Below, one piece after another: positions 1-19,100 of a stretch of 64,000 bases of DNA; positions within the stretch are counted from its first letter, which is position 1, and every line of letters starts with the position of its first letter. The stretch is from Parelaphostrongylus tenuis (taxonomy: Eukaryota; Nematoda; Chromadorea; Rhabditida; Metastrongylidae): NCBI GenBank assembly GCA_019055375.1, contig JAHQIW010002288.1, positions 1-64,000 on the forward strand, written 5' to 3'. Below the pieces are notes generated by a model. That model was given only the letters and a program-made list of their open reading frames with translations, searched no databases and was not told the DNA's origin. The position numbers and the translations under genes were made by a program.

Positions 1-311
1 TTGAAAATTGAGTAACCCGGGATGAAGAGTTCCATTAGTTGAGTGATTGTAGGATGACTGAGTGAGACGCATCTCAAGATAGATTAGAAATCTGAGTATA
101 TTCCGCTTCGGACCGACCCCTGCCTCCCCTCCTTTTTTTAGTATGCGTAAGTCTACAAATTGTATGATATTTGGATGTTTTCGGCGAGTTTGCTAGTAGG
201 CTGTTTTCTCATATCACTGCTTGGGCATAATCTTTTCTATCATGTTGTTGAGTGCTCCGATTTTGCTCCGATTTCGTTTTTGGTATTAGGCTTAAATCGA
301 GTGCTTTCCAG

Positions 312-7382
<7,071 letters not shown>

Positions 7383-7835
7383 GTCCTAAAGATTACTTTT
7401 CGTACTGCCGTTCGCTTCCTAATGTGCTCTATCTTTCGTACTTTTTCTCAAAGTCATCTTTGTTACCCTATATCCTATCGTCTTTGATGGATGTTCTAAG
7501 AAAAATGTCTTCTCCAGATTGGATTTACCTTATCTATGTAATAGAATTTGAATCCTATTTTCGATATCTGGAGACGTATGGACCTATTCCTGCCATTGTA
7601 ATTAGTCAAAGCTTGGTTGAATTCTAGGTGATACAGTCTCCTGTTTTGATGTATCACCTGTTGTAAGTGATGTGGTTTTTTGTAGGACCAAGTCCCACCC
7701 AAGTGTTCTCATTAACTTAGGGTATCATGCCATTCGTTTCGAGTGTTTTCTCAAGACCGCGCTCAAGTATCAATATATCTGGTAATAATTTTTCTGAGTC
7801 ACTCATGTGGTCTGTTTTGGGCAACTTATAAAGTC

Positions 7836-7878
7836 CAGTGCACGTGTTTCGGCCTTGACAGCCTCGTCACTTGGGCAG
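7836..7878 (-). ncRNA. decayed hammerhead ribozyme
   Basis: On the minus strand the core reads GUGACGA instead of CUGACGA, and the cut triplet is GCA-like. GAAA and the GGCC-containing stem II remain. Loss of C3 and of the stem III closing U should abolish cleavage. Confidence 0.55.
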
Positions 7879-8038
7879 TACCCTTCGTCTTAGCCAATCC
7901 TCTCGAGAGTCTTCATCTCCTTACACAGAGAAGGCGCAGACGTACTATTTGCACGTGCCGTCAAGTGAAAGGAATCACTAGATCGGCAGTGTTTCACACT
8001 CGATTATACTTGGCTGGATTGGCTAAGACGAAGGGTAC

Positions 8039-8085
8039 TGCCCAAATGACGAGGTTGTCAAGGCCGAAACACGTGCATTGGGCTC
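8039..8085 (+). ncRNA. decayed hammerhead ribozyme
   Basis: The core reads ATGACGA (8046-8052) in place of CTGACGA, stem II is G-rich, GAAA is present, and the cut triplet has become GCA. CCCAA still pairs with TTGGG as stem I. It shares the GCA defect with its inverted partner, which suggests the pair arose after that change. Confidence 0.55.
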
Positions 8086-8569
8086 TGTAAGTTGACCATA
8101 ACAAACCTCATAATTGGCTCAAAAATAATTATCAGATCACTTAGGGTATATTTGAAATAGCTGTATATGTTGCCATCTAGTCCAGTACGGCTTTGCCGTG
8201 CGATGAAAGTTACTAGAATGATCTAAATCGCGTTATATATCCGAGGGAAATCCTTCGATGTACACATGAGTATTGTTTTTACTTCTTTATTTGTTTCTTA
8301 CTGCATCACTTCATCTCAGCAGTGTAAGCTTAGCATTCATACAGTTCTCATTCTTCTCCATAACACATCAAATTGAAGCAGTTTGCTATACATCCGTCTT
8401 GTCTATTTTTGTACATTGTACATATTGCATTCAGATGTAAGTAAAAATCATCTTAAAAACTATTGCAGTTGGTTTTGTGGTATCAAAGCCTATTATATCG
8501 AGTGGTCTAAGGTATATGGTGTAGATCATACGAAGTGTAGAGCGATGCAAGAACTCTAACACAGGCGGG

Positions 8570-8775
8570 AGTTGAGCCCATGTTCTTCTCATACCGGGGG
8601 CAAATTCTACCACTGCACCACCCAGGCCACTGCTATACCACCGCTCTTTTTTCGATATAGAATACCGAGGCTGTTAACCTCCAAGCTCTAAGTGGTGAAG
8701 CGGTTCTCTTGGTGGTATAGTAGTGGTAGGCGACCTCGATATGGGTGGAACGTGGTTCACTTCCGCCTGTGATCG
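8570..8775. repeat. inverted pair of tRNA-like fragments
   Basis: A minus-oriented head (complement of GGCGGGAGTTGAGCCCATGT, near 8563-8640) and a plus-oriented head (TGGTATAGTAGTGGTAGGCG, near 8710-8775) face each other. A similar pair is at 1265-1345 (minus) and 1395-1445 (plus) in RhoGAP intron 2. Confidence 0.45.
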
Positions 8776-8950
8776 CAATGATACAGTCCGTCATCTTGCC
8801 ACTTTCAACAGTATCTTACTAGCTGGGGGAACTGTGATAATGCGGATAGGACTTTTTGCGATTTTTAGAACACGTTTAGGAGTTCTATAGAGATTATATG
8901 CTAATTTTACGAAGAGTGGTCGGAGATTTCGCGTGAAAAAACCCTTTCGG

Positions 8951-9250
8951 AGAGCGCATGTGGCGCAGTGGTTAGAGATGCTCTGCGTCGCACACGAGGT
9001 CAGTGGTTTGATCTCGCGCTTATGGCTCACCAAGCCATCCAACACTCCGGGGTCGGTAAATTGGTATCAGGCAGGTCTGAGATTTGCCTGGTAGGATAAG
9101 CAACACTGACTCGATTCAGCGGGAGGCCACCGCGAGTCATTGTAAAGGCCAGATATGCATTCAATCATCTCAAACGAAGTTAAAAATTGAAGTCGAATGC
9201 ATGACGCATCCTTCAGGGATTGATCAACGCCGAGAGCTTTATCCTTTATC
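8951..9250 (+). mobile_element. tRNA-derived SINE, family A
   Basis: The head resembles a tRNA with RNA polymerase III boxes: box A-like TGGCGCAGTGGTTAGAGATG and box B-like GGTTTGATCTC. A conserved ~200-bp body follows, containing CACTGACTCGATTCAGCGGG and GTAAAGGCCAGATATGCATT. It faces the inverted copy at 9483-9776. Confidence 0.8.
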
Positions 9251-9253
9251 CTT

Positions 9254-10146
9254 TAACCCTTTCGGTACGCCGTGTACCATATCTGTACAGCGGTAGCGCG
9301 CCACGTCTTTACTTCTTGATGTGTAATGGGTACGCACCCCGATGCAGTGCTGGCACTTGTTCAATGAAATTATCCATTTATTCATGCTTTCGATTTATTT
9401 ATCTGGTCATTTTTACAACAGCTACGATTAGTAGCCTAATAATAGTTTACGAAGAATCTATATCCAATAAAGAATAATGGGATAAAGGTCTCGGCGTTGA
9501 TTAATCCCTGAAGGATACGCCAAGCATTCGCTTTCAATTCTTAGTTTCGTTTGAGGGTATTGAATACATACCTGGCCTTTACAGTGACTCGCCTTGGGCT
9601 ATCGCTGTTTCGAGTCAGTGCTGCTTATCCCCTTAGACAAGTCTGCGACCCAGTCCATTATCAATCTGCCGACCTCCAAAGAATGAAGGACTTGATGAGC
9701 CATGAGCGCGAGATCGAACCATTGACCTTATGTGCGACGAGTACACCTCTAACCACTGCACCAACAAACGCTCATTAAATTATTAGCGTCGTACAGTTCA
9801 TAACTACTTTTCGCAGCACTTTCACTTCCCTGAAAAATGGTTTACAGTGTACAAATGCATCGAATAACATTAATTTCCATGTTATTTTGACGAAAAATTG
9901 ATTATTTTGTTATTCATTGGGAGGTACTGACTTTTTTTTATATTAACTGTAACCTTAACGATCTCCCTACAGTCCTGCTCTTTCCTTTATTCGCCAGAAC
10001 CCCCAGCCCCATCCATCCCCCACCTTGGTGACGGGAATAGTTTAGATCTCACTACGAAATTACATTGTGATGATGACGTGCTCTTCGTGCAGGTCGGTCG
10101 CGCCGCGTGACTGGTGAAAAATCAACGTCGTACCGAAAGCGTTAAG
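9254..10146. mobile_element. possible TTAACCC-ended element carrying an inverted SINE
   Basis: TTTAACCCTTTCGGTACG at 9254 is matched by CGTACCGAAAGCGTTAA ending at 10145, as terminal inverted repeats of ~17 bp. The interior includes the SINE at 9483-9776. The span may be one element with a nested SINE, or two solo ends that look paired by chance. Confidence 0.4.
9483..9776 (-). mobile_element. tRNA-derived SINE, family A, inverted
   Basis: This is the same body and tRNA-like head as the copy at 8951, on the other strand, about 230 bp away. The box B region reads GGTTCGATCTC on the minus strand. With its partner it could form a long hairpin in RNA. Confidence 0.78.
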
Positions 10147-10747
10147 GCCGTTGATTTCAGCAAGGTGACCGAATTGGGACTGAGTGAAAAAGAGTAATTA
10201 TGTTTGACGAACTCTGGTGTTGTCACCAGTCGGATAGTCTTACCGTGCTATCTGTTATTTCTAGAAAACAATATAACACGACTTACCTAAGTAAGGTGCT
10301 ATTTTTTTCACTAGTCAGTCCCATTCAAACACTTGTGGATGTCACATCGATTGTGCGGCACTTCTTGTATAGCTCCATTCCTTTTGTTTTTTAACCCTTT
10401 GAGGGCCAAACGGTACGTTTCGTACCGTGCCGCGCGTCATAACATCTTACGCAGCTACTGTAATGGCGGCGTTGCGACTCGTCGGAAAGCAACGACGCTA
10501 CGCCGCCTGCTTGTCAGCACTGGTCCTCAAATACTTCGTTCCGTCTTATGGATCGGTTTTTCTTGGCGGTTTGGGAAATAATCTCACCATCCTTTTGTTC
10601 CTGCCGGTTCCGAGTTCTTCTATACACCCTCCTGTGTCTTTGACCCATTTATAGCTCTTGTATTCGAAGAAAAACCCAAGGAAAAAACCACTTGATGCTT
10701 GTAATAAAGTGCACTGAGCATTTCATAGAGGGATATGAATTACGCAG

Positions 10748-11215
10748 GGTGCCGTGACCGAGTGCTTGTGATGCTCGTTGCGGTGCGCGTGGGCAAACAC
10801 CACCCCCAACTCTCTCCGGCAGTCAACAACGAACGCCCTATGGAACGCCACAGCTAGGCGATTCTTGAGATTCCAAGGAGACGTGCTCAGTCAGCATTCT
10901 ACGATGTCCAAGGAGAAGATGAAAATGACGGAAGTGCTGTCAGCACAGACAAAAGAAAAGCACTGCGAAGTCGGACAACAGAGTCTAACAAAAGGTTATG
11001 AGTTATGCAGGAAATAGGGGCGTCGTGGTCGTATGGTTGTGATGCTCGTCGCGGCGTGCATGCAGCCGAGCTCTATCCCCAGCACTGTCCGGCGATCAGC
11101 AAGAACGCCACAATCAGGCTATCTTCGGGACTGCAAGGAGACATGCGCGACCAGTTTTGTACGTCATTCAGAAAGAAGGCGTAAAAGGAAGTGAATGCTA
11201 GAAGTACTGGGATTC
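10748..11215 (+). repeat. two tandem copies of a tRNA-like dispersed element (family D)
   Basis: The two ~260-bp copies start at about 10748 (GTGCCGTGACCGAGTGCTTG) and 11018 (GGGCGTCGTGGTCGTATGGT). Both contain GGAACGCCACA-like and GCAAGGAGACATGC-like blocks. A third copy lies at 15893-16095 (plus, ending AGTAGTAGGGTTCGAAC, a box B) and a fourth at 15540-15705 (minus). The head may derive from a class II tRNA (CCGAGTGG). Confidence 0.6.
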
Positions 11216-11328
11216 GCACATTAAGAATTGTGATGACGGATCATGCAAGTAAATAAAGTGATATGCACTCAAAATTGCGATATTTCCATTATAATTTTGA
11301 TATTTTATCATTCCATAAAGTATGCAGA

Positions 11329-11612
11329 AGGGGCGCATATGACGGAGTGGTTAGAGATGCTCTGCGTCGCACACGAGGTCAATGGTTCGATCTCGCGCTT
11401 ATGGCTCACCAAGCCATCCATCCCTCCGGGGTCGTAAATTGGTACCAGGTAGGATAAGCAGCACTGACTCGGTTCAGCGGGAGGCCACCGCGAGTCATTG
11501 TAAAGGCCAGATATGCATTCAGTCACCTCAAACGAAGTAAAAAAATTTAAGTCGAATGCATGGTTCATCCCTCAGGGATTGATCATTGCCAAGAGCTTTA
11601 TCCTTTTATCCG
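11329..11612 (+). mobile_element. tRNA-derived SINE, family A
   Basis: This is a well-preserved copy. Box B GGTTCGATCTC is at 11384-11394, and the body and 3' end (CAGGGATTGATCATTGCC) align with the 8951 copy. It lies in the spacer upstream of CDKAL1. Confidence 0.8.
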
Positions 11613-12741
11613 TTATGCAGAAGTCACCACAGCGACTGATGATCAGGAAAAACCGAATAGCTTGTCGAAAATGGTGACGCGACAGGCCATTCCACTCCGA
11701 TAGCTCTCCAAAATTTCTCAATCATGAGGGCGCTTCAGAAGTTTGGACTGTCAGAGTTATAGAAGAAACTTTCCTCCATCATTTGATGGGTATTCGTTCG
11801 CCGGCTACCATGGTCATGACTTATGGTAGCTGTTGAGAAGCTAGTTAGTAACTAATTTATCTTATCCCGTTTTTATCCCTCTGAGGACCAGCGTTGATAG
11901 GCAGGCGGCGTCGCGCCGTCGCTTCCGTGGCAATAAGATACGGCGTCTGCATGTCTGTGCATGCATGTGGCCGTCTGCCTGCTTTCCTTAGGAGGCGCGA
12001 CGCAGCTTACAGTAGCCGAGTGAGATTTGACGTCGCGCGATGAGTATTGACAAGACCGTCGTGGTCTTCGAAGGGTTATCTTGTGATATTGATAACTCCT
12101 ATTTCCATACAATTCGCATTCCAATAAGTCATCTTAGCGATTGAAGATTAGGAAACAACGAAGCCCTCGTCGAAGATATTGGTGCACACTGCAACAGACT
12201 ATGCCAGTTCGTGGAGATGAACCCGCACCTCTTTACTGGCCACACTCTCTGGACCGCATACTCTTCAACAGCAATAGTCTTTCGCAGAAAATAAGAGATT
12301 ATTAACCCTCTGGTTACCGCTTTTTACACTTTATGCCAAGCCGCACGGCGTCGCCTCGCGCGCATCTGGTATCATTACTGATCATAAATCCACGCAGTGG
12401 CAATAAGACTCTGATGGTAACGCCCTCCATCTTCAGCTCAATAGCGCGATAATTCCGTGTGAAAGCTCAACACGGCGCCGCTTCCTATCAGCAGCGGTAC
12501 CCAACGGGCCCACATGGCACTGCACCATGGACGATGTCCAGGACAAAATCTGCATATTGCGTGCTATCGACTGGTCAGAAGAACTCTGGGAAAACACCTC
12601 TGGGTATTAAAAGACCACTGGATGGAATATGACAGCGAGAAATCTCTTAGCAGCCCCATCTGCGAATTCATTACATCGCCTATCGGTGTCACTTGGTGCG
12701 AGGGTGTTTTGAAGTGAGAGGTCTTTCATTTGTTTTTCCTT

Positions 12742-12997
12742 TAGCCCTTTCGGAACCGTAGACCCACGGTCACTGCATCTCTATCTCGCAACTTTAGATT
12801 GTACGCTCCACCTCCTCTGCATCTCTAACTCCCAGCGTACTGCGTATAAATGCTGGCTGCTGCTTGTAACAGTGGCAGCGTGTTGCGCCTAACAGTGGCA
12901 CACTGGGAGTTAGAGATGCGGAGGAGGTGGAGCAGACCTTCCAGAGTTTCCAGTTAAACATGCAGAGGCCGTGAGTCCACGGTCCCGAAATGGTTAG
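12742..12997. mobile_element. fold-back MITE just upstream of CDKAL1
   Basis: Two ~95-bp arms (12742-12836 and about 12900-12997) are inverted copies: CACCTCCTCTGCATCTCTAA with TTAGAGATGCGGAGGAGGTG, and TTTCGGAACCGTAGACCCAC with GTGAGTCCACGGTCCCGAAA. The loop is ~65 nt. The ends resemble the TTAACCC MITEs nearby. It ends 170 bp before the CDKAL1 ATG. Confidence 0.75.
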
Positions 12998-13154
12998 TGA
13001 TAATATGAAGCGGATCAATTTATTGGTTTGGAATTCTCAGTGATTTTAGACCTATTATGTGCTAACCTAATCTGTTTAGCAATTTATATCTTGTGTCAGA
13101 TTACCTTTGGTTGCGTGTTGGTTGCGGAGGTCAGTCCTTGTTGCCTCCTAATCC

Positions 13155-13168
13155 TGCGTTCAGATAGA
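13155..13168 (+). promoter_or_regulatory. candidate spliced-leader (trans-splice) acceptor of the CDKAL1 gene
   Basis: TGCGTTCAG ends at 13163, five bases before the ATG at 13169. In nematodes an unpaired 3' splice site this close to the start codon commonly receives SL1. It is also possible that a 5' non-coding exon is cis-spliced here. The upstream sequence is open in the same frame from 13028, but nothing in it resembles the CDKAL1 family, so I keep 13169 as the start. Confidence 0.45.
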
Positions 13169-16100
13169 ATGGCGGATATTGAAGATGGCTTTGACATACG
13201 TGTTACAAACGATTCGCCTAAGCTCAGCGAAGTTCAGATAAAGATTCGGTTAGTTCCGTTACCCAGTTTTCTAATATATAACTATTTTTTCTAAAGAACG
13301 ATGGGGTGATGTACAAATCTGTGGACTTCGAGAAGGACTTGAACTCTCGTTTCACCCTTTTCGTGGACACGTGCTAACCACTGCACCATCGGGACTCCGG
13401 TTCTGCTGCCACCCTTTCTGTGATCTGTGGTATCAGAAGTGTCAGCAAACAACTATCATTAGGTTTGATCTAGTGCGCGCATCGGCATTGCACCTAGTAA
13501 ACCCGACTCCAAGAATGCGATTAGTGCTAAAGAGAGCTATGATTCTCGAGCGGAAGTTGAACTCGCGCCTAACCCTTTGCGGGGGTTTCTTCTCTCATTA
13601 TTCAATTTGGTAAAATTTAGAGACTTTTTCGAAGTCATTTATGTTATCATAGTTGTATGCAACTCGTTATTTGCCGTGAGACGGCGACAAATGAATAGTC
13701 GACCTCATTTGCTAGGTAGATCTTTGTAAGAGTGTTAGTAACCAGTCGAAAGCTTAGATCTCTGGTTAGCGCCCTACTTGGCCGTTTCTCCAAAAGATTC
13801 TTTTACAACGCTGCAGCACGCAAAGTAGAATAAAGTTTCACACCCGTCGCGCGCGCTTTCATTTTTATCACGCGTATAATTCTTTGGAAGAACGAAAAAC
13901 ATATGAACGTCTAGAGAAAATCTCGTGGTATCTAGGTCAACCGTTCTATCTGGAGTTACTTTCGAGGCGGAAATAAATTTTCTAAATTAGATAACAAGTT
14001 GCACGCCACATGTCCAACTCGTCAGGCCATCGATCCGTCGCCTTGCCCTAGGGCATAGTCTAGCTGGTAAGCAACACATCGAGTATATGAAACACGATCT
14101 TATTTTCCATGCTACAGTGCAGTGAAACGGTCTTTCTAGAAAACAAGCACAGCGTTGGAATAATTCAAACTTACGCTATCGAAGGTGCTTTGTCCGGCAA
14201 GGTGTTAAATCCAAATGTTTTCCTTGTCCTACAGCGCTGTCAAAAGAGTTTTTCAAAAGGCAAATACATTTTTGAGTCCTTCGAGACTTGTGCTGTCGAA
14301 GGAATACTAACAGTCTAAGGAAGGAGTTCTTTTCAGCGAAATATAAGCAAGATAGAGAAAAAAAAACACATGGAATGTGAAACTTAATTCTATTCTGGAT
14401 GCTACAGCGTTATAAAAAGACTTCCGAAAAATCGGCCACGTAGGCCGCTAGCCAGAGATTTAAGCTTTTTAATGATTACTAACATTCCTATAATCTTATC
14501 CAGCGAATAGAGTTGAACAATCATTTGTCGATATTTAACAGAAAGTACCCTTTTTTGGATTTTTCATCTTTTCTCTTATCTGAAACAGGTAAATCTATCT
14601 GTGCACTGAGATGTAGGATGTACTACCTGCACTAATTTTACCTTTTAGCTCAAAACGAAATCATGTCGAGCCTGGTCAGATGGATTCGTTCGTGCCTGGA
14701 GTAGCTCCTGTATGGGTGAAAACATGGGGATGTTCTCATAACAGTAGCGATAGTGAGTACATGGCAGGAGCTCTTGCAAAGGTGAGTTTACGTGATTCTT
14801 ATCTTCAACAAAGTCCAGAAAACGCAGGTGAACTATCTTGTTTTCTCTCTCATCCTTTGACTTTTGTAAATATGATTAGGTCGACATGATTTCGTTTTGA
14901 GCTAAAAGAGAAAATTAGTACAGATAATACATTCTACATCACTGTGCACAGCTAGATTTACTTGTTTCAAATAAGAAAGTAAGAGTTTCTGAATACACTA
15001 GATTTGCAGACGTAGGTATATGCATCTATAGAAGCCATGTCTTGAATTCGACCACTCTCTTCATCATTTGATTATTCTCGATCTTCAGGCTGGATATCCT
15101 ATTGTGAAGAAATCTTGCGATGCCAAAATCTGGATTTTGAACAGCTGCACGGTGAAAACTCCGTCGGAAATGCAAGCCATAAATTTACTACAAGAAGGAA
15201 GAAGACAAGGAAAGTTCATCGTCATGGCAGGGTGCGTGTCACAGGTTGGCTTAATTTGAGGTGGTTTTACTGTCTTCTATGACAACTATTTTGGGTCTTT
15301 TTGGAGATTAGAAGCTGTTTCTTTGTCTTTTTTCTTTTGATAGGAGCTCATACATATCGATCTAAATGGAACACAACATCAATATTTTCATTCTTCTTTG
15401 CTGCGTTTTACCCGAGCACTTTGGTGGAACTGATACTTTAGACACTTTAATGATCCGTCTTCACAGTGTGCTTCTTCTTTTTTCCCTTGTGAGGAGCCCA
15501 GTACTTTTAGCATTCAATTCCCTTTTCGTCTTTTTCTTAATTGTCGTAGAATACTGGTTGAACGAGTCTCCTTGCAGTCTCGAGGATAACCTGACCATAA
15601 GGCGTTCGTCGTGGGCTGCCGGGGAGCAGCAGTGTTAGGGATGGAGTTTGGCTCCAAGCGCGATGCGACGGGTATCACAAGCACTCGGTCACGGCGCCTT
15701 CTGAGGAACTGGTAATATTTGGAAAATAAAATGGTATTGAAAATCTATGTGTAGCTATGTGTAGTGACTTGGCGTTAAAAGGTTCTAGGATTTCAATCAG
15801 TTCCGCTTCCTCATTCTGTATTTCCAATCGTTTAGCACGAAATTTGCAACCTGTCCTGTATCTACATTGATAGTGTACTACTGTGGGAAGAGGGGAGCCG
15901 TGGCCGACCGAGTGGTTGTGGTGCTCGGGGGGAGGGCAATGGTGGTCCTCACCTCCAACATTCTCCAGCAGTCAATAACGAGCACCCTGTGGAACGCCAC
16001 AATCAGGTTATCCTCGAGGTTGCAAAGAGATATGCTCAGCCAGTTTTTCTACGACATTCAAGAACGGTTAGAGTGCTAGAAGTAGTAGGGTTCGAACACA

Positions 16101-19100
16101 CCCAAGAGAATTGAATAGTGAGCAAAAGTCCGACCTCAGGCGGGCACTACACCACGTAGGCACCGTTTCGCCACCACTCATTCTTCAATGTCTCTAACAT
16201 AGATGTCAGCCAACAACTCATAACAGGTTTGATCAGATAGACCCAGTTAAGCTGATAGCCATTGCGATACATAATACTCAATCTCTAATGTTTTCACTGA
16301 ATTTTTCGCAGTAGTATGATGTTTTCAATGCAATTGAGAGAATCGATTGGTGAGCAAAAATCCGACCTTATGGTAGCTATGTTAGAGACACTGAAGAATG
16401 AGTGGTGGTGAAACGGTACCTGCGTGGTGTGATTGTAGTAGTATCCAGAGAAACGCGGCTTAACATCCCGCCTGAGTCGGGTTCTTGCTCACCGCTCATC
16501 ACCGCTCAGTTCTCTTAGGTGTGTCATAAGCATCATAACACTGCGAAAACAGTAAAATTGGAGAGGTCCTAAGTGCTAGGGTTCGTTTAGTGAGAAAAAA
16601 AGAAAAAAATTATGAGACGGCTCAAATGAAATAAAATAAAAATGAAAGAGTACTTTCGCGGTCTTGTGTAATGAGTAATTTTTCAGATATCACTTCACTC
16701 ACCTCGTCATACAGTTGAAGTATTATTTTTTTTCTTTAGTACAATGCAGACAATAGTAAAGGCTGACGTTTTGGCGGTTCAGCTATCTTGCCTGCAAATT
16801 GACATGCAATTTATTCAGCTAAACACTTTCACAATCAAAGCAGATAAAACTTAATAAATAAATATCCAATCAGATAGTAATCAGAAAGCTGTTGCTTAAT
16901 GCCCAAAGTTAATCGGTAGTTGATCCTAGGAATTACTCTATTTTCGTTGTAATTTCTGCTGCCTGCATTTACTTATGTTTCAAGCAGAAATTGTGACTAT
17001 AAGGTTCCTCTGATCAAATACCTCATACTATGAATTCTTAATTTGTATCATGGATGTGAACTTAAGTGTTCATATGATATTATTCGTCGCATTGATTAAA
17101 AGCGCGATCACCAATGGCATTGAAACTAGCGCGTGGGAACTAAGTCAGTGATAGATATACTTTAATATCTGACTTGAGTAGTTATCTTCATGGGTCGTGA
17201 AATCTTTTTTGTAGCTATCAACACAATTTACATCTAATCGGGAATGTTCTCTAAGCTTCCCACCGTTCAAATTCACTAGGGCACTTTTTAGGCTTCACCA
17301 GACGAACATTGGCTGAAAAACATCTCCATCGTTGGTGTGAAACAAATCGACAGGATAGTGGAGGTGGTTGAAGAGACTTTGAAAGGAAACACAGGTAGAT
17401 ATATGTTTGTGCCACAGTACCCAAATGTTTTTGCGTGACAAGTTAGTTTGGCTCCGTAGAACACGTTCAATTTGCTGTTATGAAAAATTTTAGTGCGACT
17501 GCTGAGTAGAAGACGACCAGATGCCCGGCTTTCATTGCCAAAAATGAGGAGAAATGAGCTCATTGAGGTACTTCTCTATGTAGTTGTTACTTCTGTTTGT
17601 TATGGTGGGTGGCTTGTTACCATGGCCATAGATTGTTGACTGTCGACCAGTCGCAAAAGCAACACTCAATCTTGAAAATTCAAGTCGCAGTAGAACACAT
17701 TTTCCTCCGATATATAAGAAAATGGAATGCATTGATTTGAACCTCTGATTTTATCGTCACCGCTGCTTGGGATTCCAAAGATCCCTACCACCATCAGGCA
17801 TTTCTATGAAGATGTGGAAATATTGGGTCGTTTAGAAGTTTTGGCACCTGTGCAATAACCACCAAATTTATTAATAGTAATTAAGAGTAATATCAAAAGT
17901 AATTTAAATCTTATGATTTTGGTAGTGTTCAAGTGCACATTTTCTTACGAACATTTTGGTATACAACTTGCTTATTATCACTTCAAGATAGAACTGTCGT
18001 GAGAACAACTTCGCTCGCTACTCAAGCACAATTGGCGCGTGAGGGAAAATGCTGGTGAAGGGGCGCGCAAGATCAATGGAGTTTGGGGTGATGATACGGT
18101 TGCACAAAGGACGATTAGGAAGTGGTCTGCAAAGTTCAGACCCGGAAAGTCTGGAGAATCAGCCGTCCACTCGGGCCTTCCCCAGGAAGCTCCAATTTTG
18201 CGCGCCGCTTCAGTAGCATTTTCCTCTACGCACCATTCATGCATGAGTAGCAAGCGAATTTGTCCTCATGACAGCTTCAGCAGTTGCAGCAGTCATAGGC
18301 AAGTTGTATACCAAAGTGTTCGCAAGAAAATGCACAGTTGAACGATACCAAAATTACGCAGTTTTATCTACTCATGGATAATAGATCTGGTGTTTTTTGC
18401 GCTAGTGCCAAAACTTAGAGAACGATCTAACAGCACATTTTTCAAAGCCGCCCACTGAAATCACTTACTAGTCGGCAAACAGCATTTGTTGATAACGGTT
18501 GTAATGTGACGAAATGAACATAAGTCCTCGAGCTCACTTATCAAAACATATCATTTTACAAATAAAGTTTCGCGGAAGTTTAGGTGTTGGCGATAAACAC
18601 GGGCTGTTTGAATCACTGCACCTACTGTAAGACAAAGATGGCTAGAGGAAATCTAAAAAGTTATCCACTAGAGGATCTGGTTGAACAGGTGCGTTATGAG
18701 AAATTATGGCCTTCCAGCTTATTGAAGTTTGTATGCAAAGTATTGAGAAGTTAGGATCGGATTCGGGAAAGATGGCCAACTTAGCTTCACTTTCGTTTGT
18801 AAAGTTTCTTTTGGCGACGGAAATTTTTGTGGTTTAGGCTCGTACTGCTTTTGAAAGAGATGGAGTGAAGGAACTGTGGTTAACCTCAGAAGATCTGGGA
18901 GCTTGGGGACGAGATATCAATATGGTAAGCTGTATATTGTTTTGAATTTTCCAGAATTCAGGTGACTCAGACAGAGTTATTTATTGAAAAAAGTAAAACT
19001 GCCAAAGTTGTTACAGCGACAAACATTGGCTCTAAACTTACTGATTAACTTTTAGGTTCTCCCAGATTTGCTTAGTGCCATTGTAGAAGTGATTCCAGAC

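Larger units (their letters stand above)
7737..8145. mobile_element. head-to-head pair of decayed hammerhead repeat units
   Basis: A minus-oriented unit (from the TTTCGAGTGTTTTCTCAAGA end) meets a plus-oriented unit. Arms such as GTACCCTTCGTCTTAGCC (7878) recur inverted near 8024. Both ribozymes are damaged (next entries). The 115-codon open frame across this element has no homologue in the other copies and is not a gene. Confidence 0.7.
10391..12432. repeat. cluster of GC-rich MITEs with TTAACCC/TATCCCTC ends
   Basis: Three short elements share a start of (T)TAACCCT or TATCCCTCT followed by GAGG(A/G)CC or GGTTACC, with the complement at the other end: 10391-10535, 11872-12080 (TCTGAGGACCA with TGGTCTTCGAAGG) and 12303-12432 (CTGGTTACCGC with GGTAACGCCCTCC). 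Interiors are unusually GC-rich (GGCGGCGTCGCGCCGTC). TTAA plus CCC is the insertion signature of piggyBac-class elements, so these may be piggyBac-type MITEs; the inference is weak. No transposase is present. Family D and SINE copies lie between them. Confidence 0.5.

Noticed and set aside
7743..8090. 115-codon open frame, and similar ones at 26237-26581 (minus) and 53470-53799 (minus)
   Set aside because: All lie inside hammerhead repeat copies, in different frames and strands, and are not conserved between copies. They are chance frames over the element.
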